DNA of 64,000 bases from Streptomyces kronopolitis (GTDB lineage: Bacteria > Actinomycetota > Actinomycetes > Streptomycetales > Streptomycetaceae). The stretch lies in the NCBI RefSeq assembly GCF_014646275.1, contig NZ_BMND01000009.1, positions 62,001 to 126,000 of the forward strand. The letters run 5' to 3'. Shown here in pieces: positions 35,006 to 44,568 of this stretch. The notes beneath the pieces were generated by a model. That model had not been told where the DNA came from and did not search any database. It worked only from the letters and a program-made list of their open reading frames with translations. How positions within the stretch are numbered: the first letter of the stretch is position 1; each line of letters opens with the position of its first letter. The translations under genes and the position numbers were made by a program.

Positions 35006-35947
35006 GTGCGCCGAGTCCGTTTCCATGCCTACGGCGGTCCCGAGGTGCTGCGCGTCGAGGAGGCCGAGGCGCCGGAGCCCGGGCCCGGTGAACTCCTCGT
35101 CCGCACCGAGGCGATCGGCGTCACGCTGCCGTGCGTGCGGCGGGTGCGCGGCGACGGCAACGGGGGCGGCGATCCCCTGCCCGCCATGCCCGGCGGCGAG
35201 ATCGCCGGTGCGGTCGTCGCGCTCGGGCCGGACGTCACCGGCTTCGCCGTCGGGGACCGCGTCACCTCGCTCACCCTCACCGGCTCCTACGCCGAACTCG
35301 CCCTCGCCCCCGCCGTCCTGGCGAGCCGGATCCCGGACGGCGCGAGCGCCGTGGAAGCGGTGGCGCTGGTGCGCGGCGGGCATGTCGCGCTCGCCGTGCT
35401 GCACACCGCCGCGCCGCGGGATGCCGAATCCGTGCTGATCACCGGCGCGGCGGGCGGCGTGGGGCATCTCGCCGTCCAACTCGCCAAGCTGCGGGGCGTT
35501 CCGCGGGTGGTGGCCGCCGTCGGCTCGGCCGCGAAGGCGGAGTTCCTCCTCGGGCTGGGGGCCGATGAGGTGGTCACCTACGACCAGGAGTCCTGGGGTG
35601 AGCCGGTCGACATCGTGCTGGACGGCGTCGGGGGCGAGCTGCTGCCGCGGGCGCTGGCCGCGTCGGTCCCCGGTGGGCGGCTGGTCTTCTTCAACTCCGG
35701 TGGCGGCACGGTCCCGGCGTACGCGCTGCTGGCCGGCGACCGGACCATCACCGGGATGACGATGCGCCGCTTCGCCGCCGTCCACCGCGAGCGCTACGCC
35801 CGCGACGGGGAACTCCTGTGGGAGCTGGCCGGATCCGGCCGGCTGCGGGCCGCTGTCCATGCCGAACTGCCGCTGGCCGAGGCCGCGAAGGCGCACGAAA
35901 TCATCGAGGCCCGGGCCAACCTCGGCAAGGTGGTGCTGCGGCCGTGA
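35006..35947 (+). CDS. Zinc-binding-dehydrogenase family (quinone oxidoreductase-like) protein
   Basis: A 313-residue medium-chain dehydrogenase/reductase with GroES-like N-terminal domain (HAYGGPEVLRVEEAEAPEPG) and NADPH-binding fold (VLITGAAGGVGHLAVQLAKL). It ends AHEIIEARANLGKVVLRP. Zinc ligands of true alcohol dehydrogenases are absent, placing it with NADPH:quinone reductases (QOR) and enoyl reductases. The GTG at 35006 follows GGAGG; earlier ATG codons would add residues not found in the family. It is probably controlled by the divergent MarR protein. Confidence 0.88.
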   Translation: MRRVRFHAYGGPEVLRVEEAEAPEPGPGELLVRTEAIGVTLPCVRRVRGDGNGGGDPLPAMPGGEIAGAVVALGPDVTGFAVGDRVTSLTLTGSYAELALAPAVLASRIPDGASAVEAVALVRGGHVALAVLHTAAPRDAESVLITGAAGGVGHLAVQLAKLRGVPRVVAAVGSAAKAEFLLGLGADEVVTYDQESWGEPVDIVLDGVGGELLPRALAASVPGGRLVFFNSGGGTVPAYALLAGDRTITGMTMRRFAAVHRERYARDGELLWELAGSGRLRAAVHAELPLAEAAKAHEIIEARANLGKVVLRP

Positions 35948-36210
35948 GGCAAGGGGGACGCGGTGCCGTGGGAGTCCGGACGCGCGGCCTCGGGGGCATC
36001 CGGCGCACTGGGCACTCGGCTCCCCCGCGCCCCGTCCGGCACACCCAGCGCAGCTCTTGCGGGCCGGGCGGGTGAATTCCGGTTGCGGCGCGGAGAACCG
36101 ACGCATGCTCCTTGTCGCGGTCCGCACGCGGCAGTAGCTTCCGTCGCGATGCACATAGGACGTGGGATGTCCTGATGACCCGACGCCGATGCCGAAGGGC
36201 AGGCCGGACC

Positions 36211-38184
36211 ATGACGTCAGTTCTCCGCGCACACCCCGCTCACCGCAGCAGACCCCCGCACCGCCGTGCCGCGGCCCTGCTCGCCGCGCTGGCCGCCACC
36301 GCCCTCGCCCTCCTGCCCACCGCCCCCGCACAGGCCGCGCCCGGCGGTGCGCCCGGTGCCACGGCCGCCGCCACGACCGCCCCGGCCGGCGGATTCGACC
36401 AGCAGATCCTCTTCAAGGCGTCCCGGGAACAGGGCTACTTCTGCTTCCGTATACCGGCCGTCGTGGAGTCCGCCCAGGGAACCCTCCTCGCGTTCGCCGA
36501 GGGACGGCGGCACGACTGCGGGGACGCCGGCGACATCGACCTGGTGCTCAAGCGGTCCACCGACGGCGGACGCACCTGGGGCCCGCTCCAGGTCGTCAAC
36601 CGCGGAGGCGGCGACACCCACGGCAACCCGGCGCCCGTCGTGGACCGCCGCACCGGCCGCATCGTGCTGGCCGAGACCTACAACAAGGGCCGCACCGACG
36701 GCCTCAGCTGCGATGTCCCCTGCGATCGCACCCCGCACCTCCAGTACAGCGACGACGACGGCGCGTCCTGGTCCGCGCCCCGGGACCTGACCCCCGCCAT
36801 CCGCCCCCCGCAGTGGAACTCCTGGTACGCCACCGGCCCCCTGCACGGCATCCAGCTCACCCATGGGCGGCACCGCGGCCGGCTGGTCGTCGGCATCAAC
36901 TCCGAGAGCTACGCGGGCAACCGGGTCACCGCCAACCACGCCGCGCTGGTGCACAGCGACGACGGCGGCACCACCTGGAAGGTCGGCGCGCTGGACAGCT
37001 GGCCGGTCGCCGCCGACGGCACCTTCCGCCAGAAGCCCTCCGAGATGGCCCTCCTGGAACGCTCGGACGGCTCGGTCTACGTCAACGGCCGGGAGCAGGA
37101 CGGCACCGACCTGGGGCATCGCACCGCGGCCGTCAGCCGCGACGGCGGGGCATCGTTCAGCGCGCCGTTCCGCGCCCTGCCCGACCTCTACACGCCGATG
37201 GTGCAGGGCTCCGCGCTGCTGCTGCCGCACTCGTCCGCCGCGGGCGGCCGCAGCCGCACCCTCCTCGCGGCGCCCGCCGACCCCGACCGGCGCCGCACCA
37301 TGACCATCCGCACCTCCTGGGACGAGGGCCGCACCTGGGAGGGCGTGGAGCGCGGCGCCCGGGTCACCACCGACTGGTCCGGCTACTCGGACCTGGTGGC
37401 CCTCTCCCCCGAGGTCACCGGCCTGATGTACGAGGGCGGCGCGGCCGACGCCCGGGACGAGATCCGCTTCGCGCGCTTCACCGAGGCCTGGCTCGGCCCG
37501 CGCCGCGGGCCCGACCCCACCACCCGCGACACCGCCCGGGGCGCCCGGCCCGCGCTCGTGCTCGGCGGCCCCCGCGGCACCGACGGCCGCTTCGGCCGGG
37601 CGCTCTCCTTCGACGGCACCGACGGCGCGGTCCGCCTCCCCTTCCGCCCCTCCCTGCCCCTGGGCGCCCGCGACTTCACGTGCAGTCTGTGGTTCCGCTA
37701 CAACGCCACGACCGGCGAGCAGCCGCTGCTGTGGATGGGCGGCGTGGGCACCCGGAGCCCGCAGGTCGAGGTGGAGGGGGACCCCGCCCACGGCCGGCTC
37801 GTCGGCCGCCTGACCGCCGTCGACGGCGCCGCCCCGGCCGCCACCGCCCAGGCCGTGACCCACGGCGCCTACAACGACGGCGGCTGGCACCATCTGGCGC
37901 TGCGCCGCACCGGCGGCCGGCTGCTGCTCACCGTGGACGGCGGCGAGACCACCGTGGTGCCCGACGTCCCGGGGTCGGTCAGCCGGGGCTCGGTGTTCGG
38001 GGTGCACCTGGGCCAGAAGCCCGACGGCCGGGCCCAGTTCACCGGCGCGCTGGACGAGGTCCGCGTCTACGGCCGCGCCCTCGGCGATGCCGAACTGGCC
38101 GCCCTGCGCACCGAGAACGCCGCCGCGCCCGGCCCACTGGTCCTCGGGCTCCCGCTGGACCGGGTGCGGGGCGCGGGGCGTTAG
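36211..38184 (+). CDS. Secreted sialidase (GH33) with C-terminal LamG-like domain
   Basis: A 657-residue exo-alpha-sialidase. It has a signal peptide with Arg-rich start and AALLAALAATALALLPTAPA core ending AQA-AP. The propeller has the FRIP motif near residue 78 and five Asp-boxes (STDGGRTWG, SDDDGASWS, SDDGGTTWK, SRDGGASFS, SWDEGRTWE). The acid residue lies in GDIDLVLKRS and the nucleophilic Tyr region is WSGYSDLV. After residue 445 a concanavalin-like LamG domain (FTCSLWFRYNATTG, GWHHLALRRTGG, LDEVRVYGRALGDAEL) probably binds glycans. It releases terminal sialic acids outside the cell. A longer start at 36175 is possible. Confidence 0.93.
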   Translation: MTSVLRAHPAHRSRPPHRRAAALLAALAATALALLPTAPAQAAPGGAPGATAAATTAPAGGFDQQILFKASREQGYFCFRIPAVVESAQGTLLAFAEGRRHDCGDAGDIDLVLKRSTDGGRTWGPLQVVNRGGGDTHGNPAPVVDRRTGRIVLAETYNKGRTDGLSCDVPCDRTPHLQYSDDDGASWSAPRDLTPAIRPPQWNSWYATGPLHGIQLTHGRHRGRLVVGINSESYAGNRVTANHAALVHSDDGGTTWKVGALDSWPVAADGTFRQKPSEMALLERSDGSVYVNGREQDGTDLGHRTAAVSRDGGASFSAPFRALPDLYTPMVQGSALLLPHSSAAGGRSRTLLAAPADPDRRRTMTIRTSWDEGRTWEGVERGARVTTDWSGYSDLVALSPEVTGLMYEGGAADARDEIRFARFTEAWLGPRRGPDPTTRDTARGARPALVLGGPRGTDGRFGRALSFDGTDGAVRLPFRPSLPLGARDFTCSLWFRYNATTGEQPLLWMGGVGTRSPQVEVEGDPAHGRLVGRLTAVDGAAPAATAQAVTHGAYNDGGWHHLALRRTGGRLLLTVDGGETTVVPDVPGSVSRGSVFGVHLGQKPDGRAQFTGALDEVRVYGRALGDAELAALRTENAAAPGPLVLGLPLDRVRGAGR

Positions 38185-38193
38185 GGGCTGACC

Positions 38194-39270
38194 TCAGTCG
38201 CGCGGTCCCGGCGGCCGCCGGCCGGCTGCTGCCACGGCCTCTGCCGGGGCGGCGCCGCCGGGACCGGCCGGGGCCGCCGCGCGCCGTGGCTCCGGCACCG
38301 TGCGGGCCGCCATCCGCTTCGCCAGGAACGCGCACACCATCAACTGCATCTGGTGGAACAGCATCAGCGGCAGCACCATGAGCCCGGCCTGCGCGCCGAA
38401 GAGGACACTGGCCATCGGCAGACCGGCCGCCAGGCTCTTCTTCGAGCCGGCGAAGGTGATCGCGATCCGGTCCTCGCGGCGGAAGCCGAGCTTCCCGGCG
38501 CCGTACGAGGTGGCCGTCAGCATCACCGCGAGCAGCACCGCCTCCACCCCCAGCAGGCACAGCAGCCGCAGCGCGGAGACCTGGTGCCAGATGCCCCTCA
38601 CGACGCCGGCGCTGAAGGCGGCGTAGACGACGAGCAGGATCGAGCCGCGGTCCACCCGGCCCAGGACCTTCTTGTGGCGGGTGAGGAAGCCGCCGATCCA
38701 CCGCCGCAGCAGCTGCCCGGCGAGGAACGGGAGCAGCAGCTGGCAGACGATCGGCAGCAGCGAACCGGCGCGGAAGCCACCGCCGTCGCCGGGCAGCACC
38801 AGGCCCGCCAGCAGCGGGGTGAGGACGATGCCGGCGAGGCTGGAGAACGAGCCGGCGCAGATCGCCGCCGCGACATTGCCGCGGGCCAGGGCGGTGAAGG
38901 CGATCGAGGACTGGACCGTGGACGGCACCAGGCACAGGAACAGCAGCCCGGTGTAGAGGGTGGTCGGCAGCACCTCGGGGACCAGCAGGCGGGCGGCCAG
39001 ACCGAGCGCGGGGAACAGCACGAAGGTGCAGGCCAGGACGGTGAGATGGAGCCGCCAGTGGCGCAGCCCGTCGAGCGCCTCGCGGGTGGAGAGCCGGGCG
39101 CCGTAGAGGAAGAAGAGCAGTGCCACGGCCGCGGTCGAGGCGCCCTCGGCGACGGTGGCGCCCGGTCCGCGGGCGGGCAGCAGCGCGGCCAGTCCGACGG
39201 TCCCCAGCAGCGCCAGGATGAATCCGTCCACGGGCAGCCAGGAGGGCAGCTTGGGCGCAGCGCGGTGCAT
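38194..39270 (-). CDS. SBF-like (bile acid:sodium symporter family) transporter
   Basis: A 358-residue protein with about nine to ten membrane segments. It matches the SBF_like/PF13593 group: FILALLGTVGLAALLPARGP, AVALLFFLYGARLSTREALD, LCLVPSTVQSSIAFTALARG, FAGSKKSLAAGLPMASVLFG and LPLMLFHQMQLMVCAFLAKR. Family members include YchH- and ACR3-related carriers with varied solutes; the substrate is unknown. The C-terminus is a Pro/Ala-rich cytoplasmic tail. It diverges from a LysR gene across 210 bases containing TTTACCATGGTCAC, so LysR control is likely. It ends nine bases from the convergent sialidase gene. Confidence 0.88.
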   Translation of the reverse strand: MHRAAPKLPSWLPVDGFILALLGTVGLAALLPARGPGATVAEGASTAAVALLFFLYGARLSTREALDGLRHWRLHLTVLACTFVLFPALGLAARLLVPEVLPTTLYTGLLFLCLVPSTVQSSIAFTALARGNVAAAICAGSFSSLAGIVLTPLLAGLVLPGDGGGFRAGSLLPIVCQLLLPFLAGQLLRRWIGGFLTRHKKVLGRVDRGSILLVVYAAFSAGVVRGIWHQVSALRLLCLLGVEAVLLAVMLTATSYGAGKLGFRREDRIAITFAGSKKSLAAGLPMASVLFGAQAGLMVLPLMLFHQMQLMVCAFLAKRMAARTVPEPRRAAAPAGPGGAAPAEAVAAAGRRPPGPRD

Positions 39271-39480
39271 GGATCTCGCTTCGGTCGTTCGGCGGCTCTC
39301 GGGCGGGGCCGCCCGGCGCGGTGCCGCTGCGGCCCCGTCCAGACTGCCGCGACCTGCGACGATCGGGAACCCTGTTTACCATGGTCACTGCTATCACGTT
39401 CCACGATGGGCGGCGGCCGTGAGCGGTCGGCGATGAACGGCGGCCGCGCCCGGTGACGGGGTGGCCGGGACGGAGGGTCC

Positions 39481-40344
39481 GTGTTCGAACCCGTGCAGCT
39501 GCGCACCTTTCTCGCCGTGGCGCAGACCCTGAGCTTCACGCAGGCCGCGCACCGGCTCGGGCTGCGGCAGTCGACCGTGAGCCAGCACGTGCGGAAGCTG
39601 GAGGAGACCGCCGGGCGCCGGCTGTTCGCCCGGGACACCCACGGCGTGGAGCTGACCGAGGACGGCGAGGCGATGCTCGGCTTCGCCCGGACGATCCTGG
39701 AGGCCAACGAGCGGGCCACGAGCTTCTTCACGGGGACCCGGCTGCGCGGCCGGCTCCGCTTCGGCGCCTCGGAGGACTTCGTGCTGACCCGGCTGCCGGA
39801 GGTCCTCGAAGGGTTCCGGCGGGACCACCCCGAGGTCGATCTGGAGCTGCGGGTCGAGCTGTCGGGGACCCTGCACGAGCTGCTGGCGGCCGGGCGGCTC
39901 GATCTCGTCCTCGCCAAGCGGCGCCCGGAGGCGCCCCACGGGCGGCTGGTGTGGCGCGACCGTCTGGTGTGGGTCGGCGCCGGGCGGCTGCGCCTGGATC
40001 CGCAGCGGCCGGTCCCGCTGGTCGTCTTCCCCTCGCCCGCGCTGAGCCGCGCCCGGGCCCTGGAGGCGCTGGAGCGCGCGGGCCGGGAGTGGCGGATCGT
40101 CTGCACCAGCGCGAGCCTCAACGGACTGATCGCCGCAACCCGGGCAGGGCTGGGCGTTATGGCACATACAAGGGGCATGATCCCGCCAGGTTTGGATGAG
40201 ATCTCGCCACGCGCCGGTCTGCCGGAACTGGGCGGGGTGGATTTCGCTCTTCTCCATGGAGACCGCGACCGCGCGGCCCGGGGACCGGCCGAGGCGCTCG
40301 CCGACGCGATCCTGGCCGGCGGCGACCGGCTGCAGCTCCCCTGA
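39481..40344 (+). CDS. LysR-family transcriptional regulator
   Basis: A 287-residue LysR protein. The N-terminal winged helix is QLRTFLAVAQTLSFTQAAHR, then LGLRQSTVSQHVRKLEETAG; the effector domain begins RLRFGASEDFVLTRLPEVL. The GTG at 39481 has GGAGG upstream. It is divergent from the SBF-type transporter, the classic layout for a LysR activator and its target. The shared region holds the dyad ACCATGGT. Inducer unknown, probably the transporter's substrate. Confidence 0.93.
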   Translation: MFEPVQLRTFLAVAQTLSFTQAAHRLGLRQSTVSQHVRKLEETAGRRLFARDTHGVELTEDGEAMLGFARTILEANERATSFFTGTRLRGRLRFGASEDFVLTRLPEVLEGFRRDHPEVDLELRVELSGTLHELLAAGRLDLVLAKRRPEAPHGRLVWRDRLVWVGAGRLRLDPQRPVPLVVFPSPALSRARALEALERAGREWRIVCTSASLNGLIAATRAGLGVMAHTRGMIPPGLDEISPRAGLPELGGVDFALLHGDRDRAARGPAEALADAILAGGDRLQLP

Positions 40345-40658
40345 CCGGGCGGTGACCGGTCCACCGGCCCCCGGCCCGCTGTCCGGGCCCGCCGGCCGAG
40401 CCGTCCGCGGCGGTGTCGCCCCCCGCGGCGGGAACGCCCTTCCCACGTGCAGAGATTTGGTGCAGATATGGTCCCGGCGTCGTGATCGTCCGACGTTGAA
40501 CCGGCGGGAACGTGTCCCCGCTTCTCCGAAGTAGCCCGATTTCGCCGGTTGGCCAGTTCCCGTGCAGCCGCTTTCGTGACGTGGTACGGCTCTGCCGGAT
40601 CCGGTCACCGTGGGGTACGGTCGCGGCCTTGTGAGGAGCACCACGAGGAGCTGGGTCA
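40345..40658. other. Intergenic region upstream of the acyl-CoA ligase
   Basis: A 314-base region with no supported gene. It includes TACGGT near 40615 as a possible -10 for the ligase gene, without a clear -35, and a GGGAACGTGTCCCC dyad (about 40506-40519) that could be an operator. Confidence 0.35.
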
Positions 40659-42485
40659 TTGCGCGAGTTCACCGTCCCGCCACTGGCGACCGCGCCCCGG
40701 GTCGGCGGGCTGGCGGACATCGTCTACGAGCACGCCGAAGCCGATCCCGGACGCGTCGCGCTGGCGCGTAAGGACGACGAGGGAAACTGGCAGAACGTCA
40801 CCGCCGGGCAATTCCGGGACGAGGTCCTCGCGCTGGCCAAGGGCCTGCTCGCGCAGGGCGTCCGGTTCGGCGACCGGATCGGCATCATGTCCCGTACGTG
40901 CTACGAGTGGACCCTGTTCGACTTCGCGCTGTGGTCGATCGGCGTCCAGTCCGTGCCGCTGTATCCGACGTCCTCGGCCGAGCAGGTCTTCTGGATGCTG
41001 CACAACGCGGACGTCTCGGCCTGCCTGGTCGAGCACGAGGACCATGCGATGACCATCGGCTCGGTCATCGACCGGCTGCCGCATCTGCGCAAGCTGTGGC
41101 AGCTGGACGGCGACCCGGTGGCCGAACTGACCGCGGCCGGTGCGCACATCGACGACGACGTGGTCCACCGGCACCGCATGGCCGTCACCCCGGACGCCAC
41201 GGCGACGATCATCTACACCTCCGGCACCACCGGACGCCCCAAGGGCTGCCTGATCACCCACGCCAACTTCATGGCCGAGTCCGACAACATGGTGCTCCGC
41301 TACGAGAAGGTCTTCCACTCCAAACCGGGTGACGAGGCGGCCACCCTGCTCTTCCTGCCGCTGGCGCATGTCTTCGGCCGGATGGTGCAGGTCGCCGCGA
41401 TCCGCGGCCGGGTCAAGCTGGGCCACCAGCCGGAGCTCGCGGCCCGTGCCCTGCTGCCCGATCTGCAGTCCCTCCAGCCGACGTTCATCCTCGCGGTGCC
41501 GTACATCTTCGAGAAGGTCTTCGCGGCGGCCCGGCGGCGGGCGGAGGCGGACGGCAAGGTCGCACCGTTCGACAAGGCCGTCGAGATCGCGGTCCGCTAC
41601 GCCGAGGCGCAGGAGAACAAGGCCTTCGGCATCGGGTCCGGGCCCAGCGCCTCGCTGCGGATGCAGCACCAGCTCTTCGACAAGCTGGTCTACAGCAAGG
41701 TCAGATCGGCGATGGGCGGCCGGGTGCGGCACGCGATGTCGGGCGGCTCGGCGATGGAGCGCCGCCTCGGGCTGTTCTTCGCCGGCGCCGGCGTGCGGAT
41801 CTTCGAGGGCTACGGCCTGACGGAGAGCACCGCGGCCGCCACCGCCAACCCGCCCGAACGCACCCGCTTCGGCACCGTCGGGACCCCCGTGCCGGGCACC
41901 ACCGTGCACATCGCGGAGGACGGCGAGGTCTGGCTCTACGGAGGGCAGGTCTTCCACGGCTACCACAACGACCCCAAGGCGACTGACGCCGTGCTGCACG
42001 ACGGCTGGTTCTCCACCGGTGACCTCGGCGCACTCGACGAGGACGGCTATCTGACGATCACCGGCCGGAAGAAGGAGATCCTGGTGACCTCCGGCGGCAA
42101 GACGGTCTCGCCGGTGGGCCTGGAGGAGCGGGTGCGGGCGCATCCGCTGGTGGCGCAGTGCATCGTGGTCGGCAACGACCGCCCGTTCATCGCCGCGCTG
42201 GTGACCCTGGACCCGGAGGCGGTCACCCACTGGCTGGCCATGCGCGACAAGCCGGAGATGCCGCCGACCGACCTGGTGCGCGACCCGGACCTGGAGACCG
42301 AGATCCGGCGTGCCGTCGTCGCCGCCAACACCCTGGTCTCCCAGGCCGAGTCGATCCGTACGTTCCGGATACTGGCCCACCAGTTCAGCGAGGAGCACGG
42401 GCTGCTGACCCCGTCGCTGAAGCTCAAGCGCAAGGCGATCGAGACGGCGTACTCGGTCGAGGTGGACGCGCTCTACGGGACGTGA
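40659..42485 (+). CDS. Long-chain fatty acid--CoA ligase (AMP-binding, FadD15-like)
   Basis: A 608-residue ANL-superfamily enzyme. It has the P-loop IIYTSGTTGRPKGCLITHAN near residue 185, FLPLAHVFGRMVQ, IFEGYGLTESTAA near residue 384 and GWFSTGDLGALDEDGY near residue 449. The hinge and catalytic region ITGRKKEILVTSGGKTVSP follows. It activates fatty acids to acyl-AMP and acyl-CoA for degradation or lipid synthesis. It starts at TTG 40659, giving the MREFTVP start typical of the Streptomyces subgroup, with GAGGAG upstream. It is a single gene; no beta-oxidation partners are adjacent. Confidence 0.92.
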   Translation: MREFTVPPLATAPRVGGLADIVYEHAEADPGRVALARKDDEGNWQNVTAGQFRDEVLALAKGLLAQGVRFGDRIGIMSRTCYEWTLFDFALWSIGVQSVPLYPTSSAEQVFWMLHNADVSACLVEHEDHAMTIGSVIDRLPHLRKLWQLDGDPVAELTAAGAHIDDDVVHRHRMAVTPDATATIIYTSGTTGRPKGCLITHANFMAESDNMVLRYEKVFHSKPGDEAATLLFLPLAHVFGRMVQVAAIRGRVKLGHQPELAARALLPDLQSLQPTFILAVPYIFEKVFAAARRRAEADGKVAPFDKAVEIAVRYAEAQENKAFGIGSGPSASLRMQHQLFDKLVYSKVRSAMGGRVRHAMSGGSAMERRLGLFFAGAGVRIFEGYGLTESTAAATANPPERTRFGTVGTPVPGTTVHIAEDGEVWLYGGQVFHGYHNDPKATDAVLHDGWFSTGDLGALDEDGYLTITGRKKEILVTSGGKTVSPVGLEERVRAHPLVAQCIVVGNDRPFIAALVTLDPEAVTHWLAMRDKPEMPPTDLVRDPDLETEIRRAVVAANTLVSQAESIRTFRILAHQFSEEHGLLTPSLKLKRKAIETAYSVEVDALYGT

Positions 42486-42689
42486 GGGGCGCGGCGGCCC
42501 GGACGGGCCTCGTGGTGCGCAGCTGCGCGGCGGGGCGTTCGCCCTCGGCGAACCCGACCCCGCGTCCGGCCCCGCGGCCGCCTTCCGCCGCAGGCCGGAC
42601 GCATTCCGTGGACCGGCGTGGGAATGCGGAACCGCGGATGCCCGTTGACATCCGTGAACGCGACAGTCGACCGAAGGACCGATTCACCC

Positions 42690-43523
42690 GTGAGCAAGGT
42701 TCCCTCCATCACGCTCAACAACGGCATCGCGATGCCCCAGCTCGGCTACGGCGTCTGGCAGATCGAGGACGACCAGGCGTTCACCGCCGTCGGCCAGGCC
42801 CTGGACGCCGGGTACCGCAGCATCGACACCGCGGCGATCTACGGCAACGAAGAGGGCACGGGCAAGGCACTCGCGGCGTCCGGCCTCCCCCGTGAGGAGC
42901 TGTTCGTCACGACCAAGCTCTGGAACGGCGACCAGGGGTACGACGCCACGCTGAAGGCCTTCGACACCTCCCTCACCAAGCTCGGCCTGGAGTACGTGGA
43001 CCTCTATCTGATCCACTGGCCGCTGCCCTCCCGGGACACCTACGTCGACACGTACAAGGCCCTGGAGAAGATCCAGGCGGACGGCCGCGCCAGGGCGATC
43101 GGCGTCTCCAACTTCCTGCCCGGGCATCTGGAGCGGCTGCTGGGCGAGACCTCCGTCGTCCCGGCCGTCAACCAGATCGAGCTGCACCCGCAGTTCCAGC
43201 AGGCCGAGTCCCGCGCCTTCCACGCCCGGCACGGCATCGCCACCGAGGCCTGGTCGCCGCTGGGCCAGGGCAAGGGCCTCCTGGAGCACGCGGCGCTCGC
43301 CGAGCTCGCCGCCAAGCACGGCAAGACGCCCGCTCAGGTGGTGCTGCGCTGGCACCTCCAGCTGGGCAATGTCGTCATCCCGAAGTCCGTGACGCCCTCG
43401 CGCATCGCCGAGAACATCGACGTCTTCGACTTCTCCCTGGACGACGCGGACCTCGCGACCCTCGCCGCGCTGGACTCCGGCAACCGCCTCGGCCCGGACC
43501 CGGCCACCTTCGACGTGGGCTGA
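42690..43523 (+). CDS. Aldo/keto reductase
   Basis: A 277-residue NADPH-dependent AKR of the 2,5-diketo-gluconate/AKR5 type. The tetrad is visible: Asp in YRSIDTAAIYGNEEG (about residue 46), Tyr about 51, Lys in VTTKLW (about 76) and His in YLIHWPLP (about 109). C-terminal VIPKSVTPSRIAENIDVFDF is the cofactor phosphate-binding signature. It reduces carbonyls with broad specificity. The GTG at 42690 gives the family N-terminus (SKVPSITLNNGIAMPQLGYG) and has AAGGA 11 bases upstream. Its regulation is not visible. Confidence 0.93.
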   Translation: MSKVPSITLNNGIAMPQLGYGVWQIEDDQAFTAVGQALDAGYRSIDTAAIYGNEEGTGKALAASGLPREELFVTTKLWNGDQGYDATLKAFDTSLTKLGLEYVDLYLIHWPLPSRDTYVDTYKALEKIQADGRARAIGVSNFLPGHLERLLGETSVVPAVNQIELHPQFQQAESRAFHARHGIATEAWSPLGQGKGLLEHAALAELAAKHGKTPAQVVLRWHLQLGNVVIPKSVTPSRIAENIDVFDFSLDDADLATLAALDSGNRLGPDPATFDVG

Positions 43524-43726
43524 CCCGGCTTCCCGACGGCGCCGCCCGGCCCCGACCGGGCGGCGCCGCGGCGTACCCGAGTGGCGGGGGCGGCGGACGC
43601 CAGGAAGTGTGGAGGGTGAGTGCGGGGCGGCCCCGCGGTGCGCCGATCGGGGCCGGTACCTCCGCTTCGCCCTGCTCCTCCCCCGTGCCGCGCGCCGGGG
43701 GAGGCGCCCCCGTCGAGGAGGCCACG

Positions 43727-44515
43727 ATGTCCGAAGTCACCGACCCCTACCAGCCCGGGACGCCTTGCTGGGTCGATCTCGCGGCCCCTGACCAGCAAGC
43801 CGCCATCGACTTCTACTCCCAGGTCCTCGGGTGGACCGGAAAGATCGGGCCGGCGGAGACCGGTGGCTACGCCGTGTGCGAGCTGCACGGGAAGCCGGTG
43901 GCCGGCATCATGGCCGCGGTCCCGATGGGCGGCCAGCCCGCGCCGCCGACGGTATGGACCACCTATCTGGCGGCCGCCGACGCGGAGGCCGCCGCCCAGG
44001 CGGTGACCAAGGGCGGCGGCACGGTCCTGATGCCCGTCATGGACGTGATGGAGCTGGGCCGGATGGCCGTCGTGGCCGACCCCACGGGAGCGGTGTTCGG
44101 CCTCTGGCAGGCCAAGGACTTCTCCGGCGCCGGCGTCGTCAACGAGGCGGGCGCGCTGATCTGGAACGAGCTGAACACCACCGAGCCCTCCGCGGCCGGG
44201 ACCTTCTACCAGGAGGCCTTCGGCATCGACAGCTCTCCGATGGAGGGGGCCGAGCACTACTACGGCCTGACGGTGAACGACCGCCCGGTGGGCGGCATGC
44301 AGCCGATGTCCGCGCAGATGCCCGCCGACACCCCCTCGCACTGGCTGGCGTACTTCGCGGTGGACGACACCGATGCCACGGTCGCGAAGGTGACCGCGGC
44401 CGGCGGCGCCGTGCTCCAGGAGCCCTTCGACATGGTCGCCGGGCGGATGGCCGTGGTGACCGACCCGCAGGGCGCGACCTTCGCCGTGATCCACCCGAAG
44501 CCGATGCAGGGCTAG
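43727..44515 (+). CDS. Two-domain VOC (glyoxalase/bleomycin-resistance fold) protein
   Basis: A 262-residue protein with two tandem vicinal-oxygen-chelate modules. The first begins PGTPCWVDLAAPDQQAAIDF, the second LIWNELNTTEPSAAGTFYQE, and each ends in a DPTGAVFGLWQ or DPQGATFAVIH strand. This duplicated form is abundant in Streptomyces, and members include metal-dependent hydroxylases and resistance proteins; the substrate is unknown. The ATG at 43727 has GAGGAG six bases upstream; a longer frame from 43607 adds a Pro/Gly-rich stretch without a ribosome-binding site. A good terminator follows. Confidence 0.9.
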   Translation: MSEVTDPYQPGTPCWVDLAAPDQQAAIDFYSQVLGWTGKIGPAETGGYAVCELHGKPVAGIMAAVPMGGQPAPPTVWTTYLAAADAEAAAQAVTKGGGTVLMPVMDVMELGRMAVVADPTGAVFGLWQAKDFSGAGVVNEAGALIWNELNTTEPSAAGTFYQEAFGIDSSPMEGAEHYYGLTVNDRPVGGMQPMSAQMPADTPSHWLAYFAVDDTDATVAKVTAAGGAVLQEPFDMVAGRMAVVTDPQGATFAVIHPKPMQG

Positions 44516-44534
44516 GGCCAGGGCGAGCGGGTGC

Positions 44535-44562
44535 GGGCGGCGGCCTGTTGTCGCCGCCGCCC
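44535..44562. terminator. Bidirectional hairpin terminator
   Basis: GGGCGGCGGC (44535-44544) and its exact complement (44553-44562) flank an 8-base CTGTTGTC loop between the convergent VOC and glycosyltransferase-like genes; one further C-G pair extends the stem. Confidence 0.8.
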
Positions 44563-44568
44563 GTCCGG

